DNA from: Neoalteromonas flava
GTDB taxonomy: Bacteria; Pseudomonadota; Gammaproteobacteria; Enterobacterales; Alteromonadaceae
NCBI RefSeq assembly: GCF_002807685.1
Contig: NZ_PEAX01000001.1
Span: 1 to 64,000 of the forward strand
Reading direction: 5' to 3'
DNA: 64,000 bases
Part shown: piece after piece, positions 33,154 through 42,366 of the stretch
How the letters are laid out: each line of letters starts with the position of its first letter
Numbering within the stretch: the stretch's first letter is position 1
Notes under the pieces: generated by a model
Database searches by the model: none
Told to the model about the DNA's origin: nothing
The model's input: only the letters and a program-made list of their open reading frames with translations
Translations under genes and position numbers: made by a program

Positions 33154-33420
33154 TTGCAGTTCCTTTTGGGTGCGAGATACGCTATCGATTGCAATTAAGG
33201 GGAGTTATTGTAATGAGATGATCCGCTAGCGCAACTGTAAATCGAAGGTTGCCCACAATAACCGTCTGGCAATTACCCACAGGGGTAATTATACGGGTAG
33301 CTGAAAAGCCATTCTTGCCCGCCATAAGTGTCCACGAACACGACTTTAAAGGCAGACTAGGCTTAAGGCATAACATGATTTCAGATATACTGCTAAGCAA
33401 AATCATGAATTGGAAATTCT
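33154..33420. promoter_or_regulatory. Divergent intergenic region, phosphatase / pepE
   Basis: 267 bases without a gene. AATTACCC (33271-33278) and GGGTAATT (33283-33290) form a short perfect inverted repeat, a possible operator. Promoters for both flanking genes are expected here, but I cannot fix them. Confidence 0.4.
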
Positions 33421-34128
33421 ATGCACCATGTATTGATGCTAAGTAGTTCTCGTGCCGGCAACGAAGATTATTTAGCCCATGCAAAACCACTCATTGGCTC
33501 CCATTTAGCAGCGCGTCAACGTTCGCTTAAAAACGTATGTTTTATTCCTTACGCTGGCGTTAGCATTGATTATGATGCCTATACCGCAAAAGTCGCCCAG
33601 GCACTCCCAGAGCTCAGCATTACCGGACTCCATCAGAGTGATGATCCGGTAGCCACTGTGCAACAGGCCGATGCCGTTTTAGTGGGGGGTGGCAATACCT
33701 TTCATTTGTTGCATCAATTGTACGCGCACAATTTACTTGAACCACTGCGCCAGCGGGTCGCTGCTGGAATGCCTTACATTGGTTGGAGCGCAGGTTCGAA
33801 TATATGCGGCCTGAGTATTCGTACTACCAATGATATGCCGATCATTGAGCCGCAAAGTTTTACTGCACTGGGGTTAGTGAACGCGCAAATTAATCCGCAC
33901 TATACCGACTATCAACCGCCAAATCATAATGGCGAAACCCGGGATGAACGTTTATTTGAGTTTACTCAGCTCAACCAGTCTACCCCGGTTTTGGCGATCC
34001 GTGAGGGTACGGCGTTGCAACGCATCGGCAATCGCATGACGTTGTTGGGTGAGTTGGGCGGGTTTGTGTTTAGTGGCCAAACCAAAAGCCCGCTTTCTGC
34101 AGGCGACGATCTAAGCTCTTATCTGTAA
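33421..34128 (+). CDS. pepE: Alpha-aspartyl dipeptidase (peptidase E)
   Basis: 235 aa, peptidase family S51. It cleaves dipeptides with N-terminal aspartate in the cytosol. The catalytic serine S123 is in GWSAGSN (121-127) and the His is in NPHY (H160), with the conserved DAVLVGGGNTFHLL strand-turn at about 84-97. Length is close to the enteric enzyme (about 229 aa). The gene is single, and its stop is followed by a strong hairpin. Confidence 0.94.
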   Translation: MHHVLMLSSSRAGNEDYLAHAKPLIGSHLAARQRSLKNVCFIPYAGVSIDYDAYTAKVAQALPELSITGLHQSDDPVATVQQADAVLVGGGNTFHLLHQLYAHNLLEPLRQRVAAGMPYIGWSAGSNICGLSIRTTNDMPIIEPQSFTALGLVNAQINPHYTDYQPPNHNGETRDERLFEFTQLNQSTPVLAIREGTALQRIGNRMTLLGELGGFVFSGQTKSPLSAGDDLSSYL

Positions 34129-34152
34129 GCTTTCTATTCACACTAGAAGCAG

Positions 34153-34176
34153 AGGCGAGACAGAACTGTCTCGCCT
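34153..34176. terminator. Perfect hairpin between convergent genes
   Basis: 11-bp stem AGGCGAGACAG / CTGTCTCGCCT separated by only AA. It lies between pepE and the convergent RND permease and touches the permease stop codon. A short AGTT follows, with no T run, so a bidirectional terminator is plausible but not certain. Confidence 0.5.
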
Positions 34177-37100
34177 AGTTCAACTGTTGTTTCGCGTCTG
34201 ATAACTCACGTTCGAGGCGCTGCGCTTCATTGGCGCGTGGTCGGGTAAAGCGTGCTAGCAAGTGATACAGCACTGGGGTTAAATACAGGGTGAAAACCAC
34301 TGCGATCCCCAAGCCACCAAAGACTACCCAACCAATGGCATTGCGTGATTCTGCACCCGCACCGGTGGAAAGAATAAGCGGTAAGCCTCCCAATAACGTT
34401 GACATTAACGTCATCATAATGGGACGCAAGCGTACCTCTCCAGCCTGCATGATAGCCTCATAAACTGATTGCCCCTGATCCCGCAGTTGGTCGGCGAATT
34501 CAACCAGCAATATCGAATTTTTCGCCAATAGTCCTATTAACATTACCAAACCAATCTGCGAATACACATTCACCGAGGTACCAGTAATAAAGAGCGCAAA
34601 GATTGCGGCCGCGATGCCGAAAGGCACCGTCAACATTACCACTACAGCACTGTTAACACTCTCAAACTGAGCCGCTAAGACTAAAAACACAATGACAAAG
34701 GCCAAAATATAGGTCAGTGCAACTTGCTGTGATGTTTCTTCAAAGGTTTGTGCTTCACCTAAAAAGACCAAACCGATACCGTCGGGAAGTGAGCGCTGCG
34801 CTAACTCGCGCAACGATTCTACTGCACTTTGTAGCGGTACACTTTCGGGTAATTCAACGTCAATCTCGATGGCACGACGCTGCGCATGCCGTTCAAGCTC
34901 TGCGGCTACACCCTCTTCACTAATGTACGCCACACTCGACAGTGGCACTAAGTTTCCAGTACTCGACGCCACGTAGAGATTGGTGAGATCTGACGGGGCG
35001 CTGGTCGCTCGATTGCTGGATTGTAAGATGATCGGGATAGCCTGATCACCGACATTCAGATCGGCAAGGTCATCGCCATTAATAGCCGCCCGCAAGGTGC
35101 GATTGATATCTGCAAAGGGTACGCCGAGTTCCTCTGCCCGACGGCGGTCGATATTCACACGCAATTGCGGCTGCGTCGGTTGATAAGAAATACGCGGGCT
35201 CCCCAAATCCGGCAATTCCGCTTCAATTTTGGCGGTAAAATCAAGCGCCGCTTGATAAATTTCGGTGTAATTTGAGCCGGTTAATGCTAATTCGAGCCCA
35301 CCGCCCTGGCCTCGCAAATTTAAGCTATTTGCGCCGAAAGCGCGGCCTGGCGCACCGGGTATATCCCCTAACTCAGGACGCAATAGTTCAATGATTTCTT
35401 GTTGTGATTGGGTGCGATCATCCCAATGCGCGAGCGGAACCGTGATGAATACGATATTCGGGTCCCATTGCCCCACAACGGTGTAAATACTGTCAATTGA
35501 GCCGTCTTCAACAAAAGGCAGGAGTTTATCTTCCATAGCGTATGCCTGACGATCCATAAAGTTGATCCCTACCCCGTCTGGACCGCGTGCAAAAATCCTA
35601 ACGGTGCCACGGTCTTCCGGTGGCAATAGCTCATTTTCTAACTGCAGGTAAGTAAAGTACGCGCCGCCTGCCGCGACACAACTTAACATAATCACTAGCC
35701 ACGCATAGCGTAACGACCATGCCAATGAGCGTTGATAGGCGCGTAAACAAGCATTCCCCACGGCAGCAATGCCGCGACCAAGCGCCCCCTTAGCCTCTCC
35801 TTTGATAGGTAAACGGGCAGTTAACGCCGGAACCAACGATAGCGCTACGAAGGAAGAAATGATTACAGCTCCGGCCAATACGCCCCCGAACTCGCGGAAT
35901 AAACGGCCCGCTGTAGACGGTAAGAAGGCAATGGGAATAAATACCGCAGCAAGTACCGCAGTGGTCGCTACTACCGCGAAAAATACTTCTCGCGTACCAA
36001 TTACCGCAGCTGCCCGTGCACCCATACCCATCGCACGGCGACGTTGAATGTTTTCAGACACAACAATGGCGTCATCCACAATCAAGCCAGTAGCTAGTAC
36101 CAGTGCCAAAAGGGTGAGGATATTGATGGAAAATCCCAGCATCCATACAATGGCTAACGCGCCCGCGAGGGACACGGGTATAGAAAACGCAGGAATGAGA
36201 GTCGGTCTGAAGTTTCCGATAAATAGCCATAGGGTTAGGATAACGAGTACTACCGTAAACGACAGCGAGATCATAACCTCTTGTACCGAATCTCGAATAA
36301 ATTCAGCATCGTCAGATGTCACCACCAAATCCATGTCAGGAAAGCGTTTATCTAACTGCTCAACCATCGCCAGCACCTCATCGGAGATTTCGATGGTATT
36401 GGATTTAGCCTGGCGAATGACGCCCACGCCAATAACAGGAGTACCGTTGAGGCGCACAAAGCTGCGCGGATCGGCTGGACCAAAATAGACACTGGCAACA
36501 TCACCGACGCGAGTCGAGCCTCGGATCACGATATCTTCAACGTCAGCGGCGGTAATCGAGGTCGCATCTGCGCGCACAATAAGTTGCTGGTCGCTGGAGC
36601 GTAAACTCCCCGCTGGCACATCAAAAGGTGCCGAACGCAACGCATCCGCCACTTGCGTCATTGACAACCCAAAGCTGGTCAGGCGCAGTGGATCGACTGA
36701 CACTCGTAAAACGCGCTCACGCGCGCCATTAAGGCGCACATCTGCGACGCCGGGGATACTTAAGAATAATGGCGCTAGATCAGTTTCCACCCGCTCCGTT
36801 AGCGTTTCGAGGTTGAGAGTTTCACTGGAAACCGCCAAGCTCACTACCGATTCTGCGTCGTTATCCGCTTTGATAATAGACAACTGCTCGACATCATCGG
36901 GCAATTCACGTTGTACCCGTGACACCGATTCTCGGGTTTCATTGGCAGCATCTTCAAGATTAATCCCTGGGCGAAACTCTACGCGAATACGTGAATTCCC
37001 CTCTTCACTTTGCGCGCGTATTGATTTAACCCCGCTAACCCGCGCAACGGCGCCTTCGAGTCTACTGGTAACCTCTGCATCAATGGTTTCTGGTGAGCCA

Positions 37101-37285
37101 CCGGGATAATTTGCCGTTACCGTTACGATGGGACGGTCCACGTCAGGTAGTTCGCGTACTTCAAGGCCAAATATTGCAGCAAACCCCGCAAGTACCACCA
37201 GCAGGTTTAGCACCACCACCAAAACGGGGCGGCGAATGGCTAGCGACGGTAAATCGTTACGCGTGGTCGGATCCAGTTCGCTCAT
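34175..37285 (-). CDS. RND efflux permease, system II
   Basis: 1036 aa HAE1-type RND transporter of the inner membrane. It has the family start LAIRRPVLVVVLNLLVVLAGFAAIFGLEVRELPDVDRPIVTV, helix 4 GLIVDDAIVVSEN with both proton-relay aspartates, and helix 10 GLLAKNSILLVEFADQL with the lysine partner. The proton-relay set is therefore complete, in contrast to system I. Periplasmic porter sub-domains show GIGL-type loops. It is probably a drug or envelope-stress pump of the MexF/MdtB-like class. Its ATG overlaps the adaptor stop by 4 bases (ATGA), so the pair is translationally coupled. Confidence 0.94.
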   Translation of the reverse strand: MSELDPTTRNDLPSLAIRRPVLVVVLNLLVVLAGFAAIFGLEVRELPDVDRPIVTVTANYPGGSPETIDAEVTSRLEGAVARVSGVKSIRAQSEEGNSRIRVEFRPGINLEDAANETRESVSRVQRELPDDVEQLSIIKADNDAESVVSLAVSSETLNLETLTERVETDLAPLFLSIPGVADVRLNGARERVLRVSVDPLRLTSFGLSMTQVADALRSAPFDVPAGSLRSSDQQLIVRADATSITAADVEDIVIRGSTRVGDVASVYFGPADPRSFVRLNGTPVIGVGVIRQAKSNTIEISDEVLAMVEQLDKRFPDMDLVVTSDDAEFIRDSVQEVMISLSFTVVLVILTLWLFIGNFRPTLIPAFSIPVSLAGALAIVWMLGFSINILTLLALVLATGLIVDDAIVVSENIQRRRAMGMGARAAAVIGTREVFFAVVATTAVLAAVFIPIAFLPSTAGRLFREFGGVLAGAVIISSFVALSLVPALTARLPIKGEAKGALGRGIAAVGNACLRAYQRSLAWSLRYAWLVIMLSCVAAGGAYFTYLQLENELLPPEDRGTVRIFARGPDGVGINFMDRQAYAMEDKLLPFVEDGSIDSIYTVVGQWDPNIVFITVPLAHWDDRTQSQQEIIELLRPELGDIPGAPGRAFGANSLNLRGQGGGLELALTGSNYTEIYQAALDFTAKIEAELPDLGSPRISYQPTQPQLRVNIDRRRAEELGVPFADINRTLRAAINGDDLADLNVGDQAIPIILQSSNRATSAPSDLTNLYVASSTGNLVPLSSVAYISEEGVAAELERHAQRRAIEIDVELPESVPLQSAVESLRELAQRSLPDGIGLVFLGEAQTFEETSQQVALTYILAFVIVFLVLAAQFESVNSAVVVMLTVPFGIAAAIFALFITGTSVNVYSQIGLVMLIGLLAKNSILLVEFADQLRDQGQSVYEAIMQAGEVRLRPIMMTLMSTLLGGLPLILSTGAGAESRNAIGWVVFGGLGIAVVFTLYLTPVLYHLLARFTRPRANEAQRLERELSDAKQQLN

Positions 37286-38361
37286 CCTTTGGTCTCCTGC
37301 GCCTGGACGCTAGGCGCATTTTTACCCGCCATCTCAGTGTTCTGCGCACGTACTGATTGACCTTCGCGCAGGCGCTGGACACCCTCAGCCACTAGTGTTT
37401 GCCCTTCTTCGAGGTCGCCATCAACCAAAATACGCCCGCGAAGGCGTTGTTTTACCTCAACTGGCACCTTCACCGCTTTGCCATCCACGGCTTTCCAGAC
37501 ATAAGCACCCGCCGCCCCCCACAATAAAGCAGCTTCAGGGATTGCGGCATAACGCTCGCCACGCAGGGTTAAACTGACTCTGAAACTCATGCCAGGGCGA
37601 TAGCGATCGTTTTGGTTATTCAACAGGGCTCGGACGCGGATAGTGCGGTCATTGTTATTGATACGCGAGTCGACTTGGGCAATATCTGCCGCCAGTTGAA
37701 CGCCACGATTGCTCCAGGGTTGCAGTTGCACCGACGGATTGTTTGACAGGACTTGCAGAGCAGATTCTGGCGCACTGAAGTTAACAAAAAGTTGGTCGCG
37801 CTGGTCGATGGTAGTAACCACGGTTTGTTCACTGATCCGGTCACCCACTTCAATATCAGTCAACCCAACGATTCCGCTGAAAGGTGCTAGGACAGTGCGA
37901 TCATCGAGGTTTGTTTGGGCATCTTTAACATTCACTTCGGCAAGTGCTAATGCGGTTTGCGCCAAATCACGCTCATTTTGTGTGGCGGCACCTTCTCGGA
38001 CACTGTTTTTTATCCGCTCAAAAGTGCGTCGCGCATCGCTCAATTCGATCTGTGCCCGCTCTAGTGCCGCGCGTTGACGCCTGTCATCGAGGCGCACCAA
38101 TACCTGACCGGCCTCAACATAATCCCCCGGCGTGAACGCTACCGCAGTAACAATGTCACCAACGGCTGGAAAAAGCGTAACCGAACGAAAAGCCTCAGCC
38201 GTACCTACAGCTTCGACTTTGCTTTCTTCATATTCAAAGGTGATCGGCTCAACCAAGACCAAGGTTGCTCGATTGTTACCTCCCCACTGCCCAACAGCAG
38301 GCATACCCATCAACCCGATAAAAAAACCGAGCAAGACTAACCACGTTCTTGTCATGCGCAA
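37282..38361 (-). CDS. RND efflux periplasmic adaptor, system II
   Basis: 359 aa. An N-terminal hydrophobic signal (TWLVLLGFFIGLMGMPAVG) is followed by the lipoyl half VTLFPAVGDIVTAVAFTPGDYVEAGQVLVRLDDRRQRAALERAQIELSDARRTFERI (about 60-115), a helical hairpin, and the second half NLDDRTVLAPFSGIVGLTDIEVGDRI. The C-terminal barrel and membrane-proximal parts end in a Gln- and Ala-rich tail. There is no lipobox. It couples permease II to an outer-membrane factor encoded elsewhere. It is the first gene of the two-gene minus-strand operon. Confidence 0.92.
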   Translation of the reverse strand: MRMTRTWLVLLGFFIGLMGMPAVGQWGGNNRATLVLVEPITFEYEESKVEAVGTAEAFRSVTLFPAVGDIVTAVAFTPGDYVEAGQVLVRLDDRRQRAALERAQIELSDARRTFERIKNSVREGAATQNERDLAQTALALAEVNVKDAQTNLDDRTVLAPFSGIVGLTDIEVGDRISEQTVVTTIDQRDQLFVNFSAPESALQVLSNNPSVQLQPWSNRGVQLAADIAQVDSRINNNDRTIRVRALLNNQNDRYRPGMSFRVSLTLRGERYAAIPEAALLWGAAGAYVWKAVDGKAVKVPVEVKQRLRGRILVDGDLEEGQTLVAEGVQRLREGQSVRAQNTEMAGKNAPSVQAQETKG

Positions 38362-38469
38362 CTGACTGTACTCTTGTGTTTAAACTCAACTGCTTATTAC
38401 GCAGTGGCCCACTATCTTGATCAGATAGTTATCGCGCTGGCCATGCTATTTATCGCAGTTCGTCGCGCT

Positions 38470-39162
38470 CTAGGGTAGGTTTTCGGGGATAAATAAATCC
38501 GCGACTTCCGCTACGCATGACTCACCTTCAGTCAGCCGAGGTAAAAAAGGAACTTCACCAAGTAGTGGGGCGTTTAACATCTTTAACAGCGTGGCGATAT
38601 TTTCAGCCCGGAACGGCATCTCGGCAGTGACGTGATTAGCCACCCAGCCCACCAACTCAAAACCACCTTGTCGAATTGCCGCAGCAGTTAATAGCGCATG
38701 ATTGAGACAGCCAAGGCGCATCCCTACCACCAGCACGACTTTGGGTTTGAGCTCACTAAGTACCTCAGGCAGGGTCAGGGTTAAACTCAGTGGCAGTGAC
38801 CAACCGCCCGCCCCTTCGGTCAGAATGACGTCTGGCTGCAACGCCGCTAGCGCATGCCAGCCATTCACAATATCTTGCGGGTTAATCATTGTGCCAACCT
38901 GCTCGGCAGCAATGTGCGGCGCTATGGGCGGCGCAAAGGCAATTGGATTGACTTGTGCAAGTGTCACCGGCAAATTGCTGGCGGCAAGCAGTTGTTTAGC
39001 GTCAGCATTTTCCAGCCCTGCTAAGCCCTGCTCACAACCCGCTGAAATCGGTTTATAGCCAACAACGCAGCGCCCTAACTTAGCGTAAGCCTGCAATAAC
39101 GCCGCGCTGACAACAGTTTTTCCTACGTCGGTATCAGTACCGGTGACAAACAAATTAAGCAT
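38470..39162 (-). CDS. bioD: Dethiobiotin synthetase
   Basis: 230 aa. Uses ATP and CO2 to close the ureido ring of dethiobiotin from diaminopelargonic acid. The N-terminal P-loop GTDTDVGKTVVSAAL (residues 8-22), YKPISAGCE and the base-side TEGAGGWSLPLS motifs identify it. It is the last gene of the minus-strand bioB-F-C-D operon, 9 bases after bioC. Confidence 0.95.
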   Translation of the reverse strand: MLNLFVTGTDTDVGKTVVSAALLQAYAKLGRCVVGYKPISAGCEQGLAGLENADAKQLLAASNLPVTLAQVNPIAFAPPIAPHIAAEQVGTMINPQDIVNGWHALAALQPDVILTEGAGGWSLPLSLTLTLPEVLSELKPKVVLVVGMRLGCLNHALLTAAAIRQGGFELVGWVANHVTAEMPFRAENIATLLKMLNAPLLGEVPFLPRLTEGESCVAEVADLFIPENLP

Positions 39163-39171
39163 AATAACGAT

Positions 39172-40002
39172 TCACAATTTAACTAACTGATAGAAATCTA
39201 CGAGGTAACTTAAACGCAAGCCACAGCTATCACTGTGCGACTGTTGCCACCACCTTTGCAACTGGTGCAAATCACTTTTGCGCAGCGCTCGTTTGCCAGC
39301 CTCCGCGGTAGTGCCAGCACCGATGCCATTGATGGAATGCAATAACGCTAACAGGGTCGGATGATGGGTCACAAAACCCTGCTGGGTGACCGACTGCACA
39401 GTTAAACTACTTTGCTGCATGGCGCTTAACCACTGCGCGCGCGGAGCAAATTGATTGACGCGGAAAGACTGACCGAGTCGCTGCCAGCCTTGATGTAACT
39501 CGGCTAAACTGTCGTGGCGTAAAATGGCAAGGTGGGCTCGCCCGCCTACACGCAGGACACGCGCGATTTCCGCCATACACCTACGCGGTTCAGCAACCCA
39601 TTGCAACGCCATACTAGACACCACTAGATCAAATTCTGCGGCGGCGAATGGCAGCGCTTCAGCGTCTGCCTGTACAAACACTTGGGGGTGTTTATCGCCA
39701 CCCAATTCACGCTGCTGTTTTGCTTCGCTTAACATGTTAAAGGCGATATCAGCAGAGGCCCACACGTCTTTGTCTCGCGCAAGTTTTCGGCCTAGATACC
39801 CGGTACCACAGCCGAGATCCAGCGCATATTCTGCTACTTGCCTATTGATCACGCAGCGGCTTAATTCATCGGCAATGGTGCGTTGTACCTGAGCCTGCTG
39901 CTGATAGACCGAGGCTCTACGGGAAAATGCAGCGGCCAGTCTTTGCTTGTTTACCTGCACACAATCCGGATTGCGGTCGATGGGCTGAAGTAAAGCACTC
40001 AT
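39172..40002 (-). CDS. bioC: Malonyl-ACP O-methyltransferase
   Basis: 276 aa from ATG 40002, which overlaps the bioF stop as ATGA; a longer frame to 40023 is less likely. It methylates malonyl-ACP to start pimelate synthesis. The SAM-binding motif LDLGCGTGYLGRKLA lies at about residues 57-71, followed by ADIAFNMLSEAKQ, a motif II FDLVVSSMALQWV and the post-motif LRVGGRAHLAIL. The N-terminus KQRLAAAFSRRASVYQQQAQVQR matches BioC. No bioH is seen in the window. Confidence 0.94.
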   Translation of the reverse strand: MSALLQPIDRNPDCVQVNKQRLAAAFSRRASVYQQQAQVQRTIADELSRCVINRQVAEYALDLGCGTGYLGRKLARDKDVWASADIAFNMLSEAKQQRELGGDKHPQVFVQADAEALPFAAAEFDLVVSSMALQWVAEPRRCMAEIARVLRVGGRAHLAILRHDSLAELHQGWQRLGQSFRVNQFAPRAQWLSAMQQSSLTVQSVTQQGFVTHHPTLLALLHSINGIGAGTTAEAGKRALRKSDLHQLQRWWQQSHSDSCGLRLSYLVDFYQLVKL

Positions 40003-41174
40003 TGCGCGTCCCTGACGATACACAGTGCATCGATAAGTGCATCGATATCGCGCATCTGATGCAAACTATTTAAGGTGATACGTAAGCGGTCAGTGCCTTT
40101 GGGCACAGTGGGATAACGCATAGCACCGACCCAAATTCCCAGTGCTTTCAATTTTGCCGCCGCCGTCATCGTTTGCTCAGGTGAACCTAAAATAATCGGC
40201 TGGATTGCTGATTGTGAGTCACTCAGAGTAAAGCCAGCAGCCTCTAACTTACCGCGAAAATAACTGATGTGTTGCTGCAGCGTCTCACGCTGTGCTCCCG
40301 CTTGCATAAGCTCTAGCGCTTTCAGCGAGGCATGGGCTTGCGCCGGTGGCATCGCGGTAGAATAAATGTAATGACGGGAAAAATTAGTGAGGTAGTCGAT
40401 CAGTGTTTGGCTACCCGCGACAAATGCTCCGCCCGTGCCCAACGCTTTGCCCAAAGTAGCCATAATAATCTGGCAATCTTCGGGCGTAGTTGCCGCAGCT
40501 GCGACGCCTTCACCACGCTCTCCCATAACCCCAAAGCCATGTGCATCATCGAGCATCAACCAGGCGTTATGTTGCTTAGCCATCGCCTTAAGCCCGTCAA
40601 CATCAGCACTGTCACCATCCATGCTGAAAACCCCCTCGGATGCAATTAGCGTATGGGTGCGCGACAGCTCTTGTGCATTGATTTCTAAAAGGTTTTGCAG
40701 ATGCGCCATGTCGTTATGGCGAAAACGCTTAAATTCACCATTAATACAACGCCCGGCTTCGATTAATGAGGCGTGAGACAATTTATCGGCTAGCAGTACC
40801 CCACCGTCTTTGTCTTTAAACAATGCCTGACAGAGTGCCTGATTGGCCGTATATCCTGACGTAAATAGTAATGTAGCCGCGCGTCCAGTCGCGGCCGCAA
40901 GAGCTTCACTTAACGCTTGGTGCGCGCGGCTGTAGCCTGTCACTAATGGCGATGCACCACTACCTCCCCCATATAATTCAAGTCCCTCAACCCAGGCTTG
41001 CAAAACACGCGGATCTTGACGCAAACCCAGATAGTCGTTGCTGGCAAAATTGATATAGGCAGCACCATCAACGTTGATCAGTGCTTGATGCTCTTGCTCG
41101 ACGATGTAATGTTGACGCCGCAAGGTTTCACGTTCGCGCCGCTCAACCTCGCTTAGCATAAATTCAAAAGGCAT
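39999..41174 (-). CDS. bioF: 8-amino-7-oxononanoate synthase
   Basis: 391 aa PLP enzyme that condenses pimeloyl-ACP and alanine. Signatures: INFASNDYLGLRQDP near residue 40, YGGGSGASPLVTGYSRAH, DDAHGFGVMGERGEG and the PLP-lysine segment IMATLGKALGTGGAFVAG. Length is normal. It begins five bases after the bioB stop and overlaps bioC by 4 bases. Confidence 0.96.
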   Translation of the reverse strand: MPFEFMLSEVERRERETLRRQHYIVEQEHQALINVDGAAYINFASNDYLGLRQDPRVLQAWVEGLELYGGGSGASPLVTGYSRAHQALSEALAAATGRAATLLFTSGYTANQALCQALFKDKDGGVLLADKLSHASLIEAGRCINGEFKRFRHNDMAHLQNLLEINAQELSRTHTLIASEGVFSMDGDSADVDGLKAMAKQHNAWLMLDDAHGFGVMGERGEGVAAAATTPEDCQIIMATLGKALGTGGAFVAGSQTLIDYLTNFSRHYIYSTAMPPAQAHASLKALELMQAGAQRETLQQHISYFRGKLEAAGFTLSDSQSAIQPIILGSPEQTMTAAAKLKALGIWVGAMRYPTVPKGTDRLRITLNSLHQMRDIDALIDALCIVRDAQ

Positions 41175-41179
41175 TAGAG

Positions 41180-42292
41180 TTATTTCGCGCCAACAACCTC
41201 AGCGGATTGATTTTGCGCTTTGGGCTGACTCGCATCATAAAACAGATCGGCGGTTTGATTACGTGCGATTTCTTCCTGCAATGCGGCAGAATGCGCCTCA
41301 TCAGAATACTCGCGCGTTTTCTTGGCATTGATGCCAAGCTTATTAAACAGCATCACGTCTTCATGGGTTTCGGGATTTGAGGTTGTCAGTAGCTTGCAGC
41401 CATAGAAAATTGAATTCGCCCCCGCCATAAAACACAATGCCTGCATTTGCTCGTTCATTTGCTCGCGGCCCGCCGACAGACGCACAAATGATTTCGGCAT
41501 CATAATGCGCGCTACGGCAATGGTACGCACAAATTCAAAGGGCTCTAGATCTTCAACGTTGTCCAGTGGCGTCCCTTTTACTTTTACCAACATATTAATC
41601 GGTACACTTTCTGGCTGCTGCGGTAAGTTTGCCAATTGGATCAACAAACCGGCACGGTCATCAGCACTTTCGCCCATCCCCACAATGCCGCCTGAGCATA
41701 CATTCATACCCGCCTCGCGCACATGCTCCAGGGTATCTAAACGGTCTTGATAAGTCCGCGTGGTAATAATGTCGCCATAATACTCGGGTGAGGTATCTAA
41801 GTTGTGATTGTAATAATCCAGTCCGGCTTGCTTTAATGCGATGGCTTGATCACGGGTTAACATGCCTAAGGTCATACAGGTTTCTAAGCCAAGCTTTTTC
41901 ACCTCGCGGATCATATCCACTACATAGGGAATATCACGGTCCTTTGGATTACGCCAGGCCGCCCCCATGCAAAACCGTGTCGAACCGGTGGCTTTGGCTT
42001 CACGCGCGCGCTGGATCACTTTCTCGATTTCCAATAACCGCTCTTTTTCCAGGCCAGTGTCATAGCGCGCACTTTGCGGACAGTATTTACAATCTTCCGG
42101 ACACGCACCGGTTTTAATTGATAATAAGGTGCTAACTTGCACATGATTAGGGTCAAAGTGTTGGCGATGAATACTTTGCGCATAAAACACTAAGTCGTTA
42201 AATGGTAGAGCAAACAGCTGATTGACTTGTGCAGTGGTCCAGTCATGACGTACGTCACCTGAAATTAGCGAATTGATGGCATGCGCGCCCAT
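41180..42292 (-). CDS. bioB: Biotin synthase
   Basis: 370 aa radical-SAM enzyme that inserts sulfur into dethiobiotin. The 4Fe-4S motif CxxxCxxC is in [13 protein letters not shown] (about residues 60-72); further landmarks are [30 protein letters not shown] and the C-terminal [34 protein letters not shown]. The C-terminal 50 residues are a charged extension ([19 protein letters not shown]) longer than in some orthologues. ATG 42292 has AAAGGG six bases upstream. First gene of the bioBFCD operon, divergent from bioA. Confidence 0.97.
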   Translation of the reverse strand: MGAHAINSLISGDVRHDWTTAQVNQLFALPFNDLVFYAQSIHRQHFDPNHVQVSTLLSIKTGACPEDCKYCPQSARYDTGLEKERLLEIEKVIQRAREAKATGSTRFCMGAAWRNPKDRDIPYVVDMIREVKKLGLETCMTLGMLTRDQAIALKQAGLDYYNHNLDTSPEYYGDIITTRTYQDRLDTLEHVREAGMNVCSGGIVGMGESADDRAGLLIQLANLPQQPESVPINMLVKVKGTPLDNVEDLEPFEFVRTIAVARIMMPKSFVRLSAGREQMNEQMQALCFMAGANSIFYGCKLLTTSNPETHEDVMLFNKLGINAKKTREYSDEAHSAALQEEIARNQTADLFYDASQPKAQNQSAEVVGAK

Positions 42293-42366
42293 GGGTAACC
42301 CTTTACTATTAAAAAAGACTGGCTTAGTCTAAGCGCGCTTTACAACTTGTCAACTCTGACCAATGG
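42293..42366. promoter_or_regulatory. Shared bioA / bioB control region
   Basis: 74 bases between divergent bio genes. A short palindrome-like element TTTACAACTTGTCAA is at 42339-42353. The usual BirA operator is TTGTAAACC-N14/16-GGTTTACAA; only one half-site-like GCTTTACAA (42337-42345) is seen here, so a BirA site is possible but not demonstrated. Confidence 0.45.

Noticed and set aside
32674-33420. Cobalamin riboswitch upstream of btuC or the phosphatase
   Set aside because: No B12-box-like sequence (GCCACTG) or large structured leader was found; the btuC gap is only 15 bases.
42312-42345. Full BirA operator before bioA
   Set aside because: The left half-site does not match TTGTAAACC at the required spacing; only one imperfect half is present.
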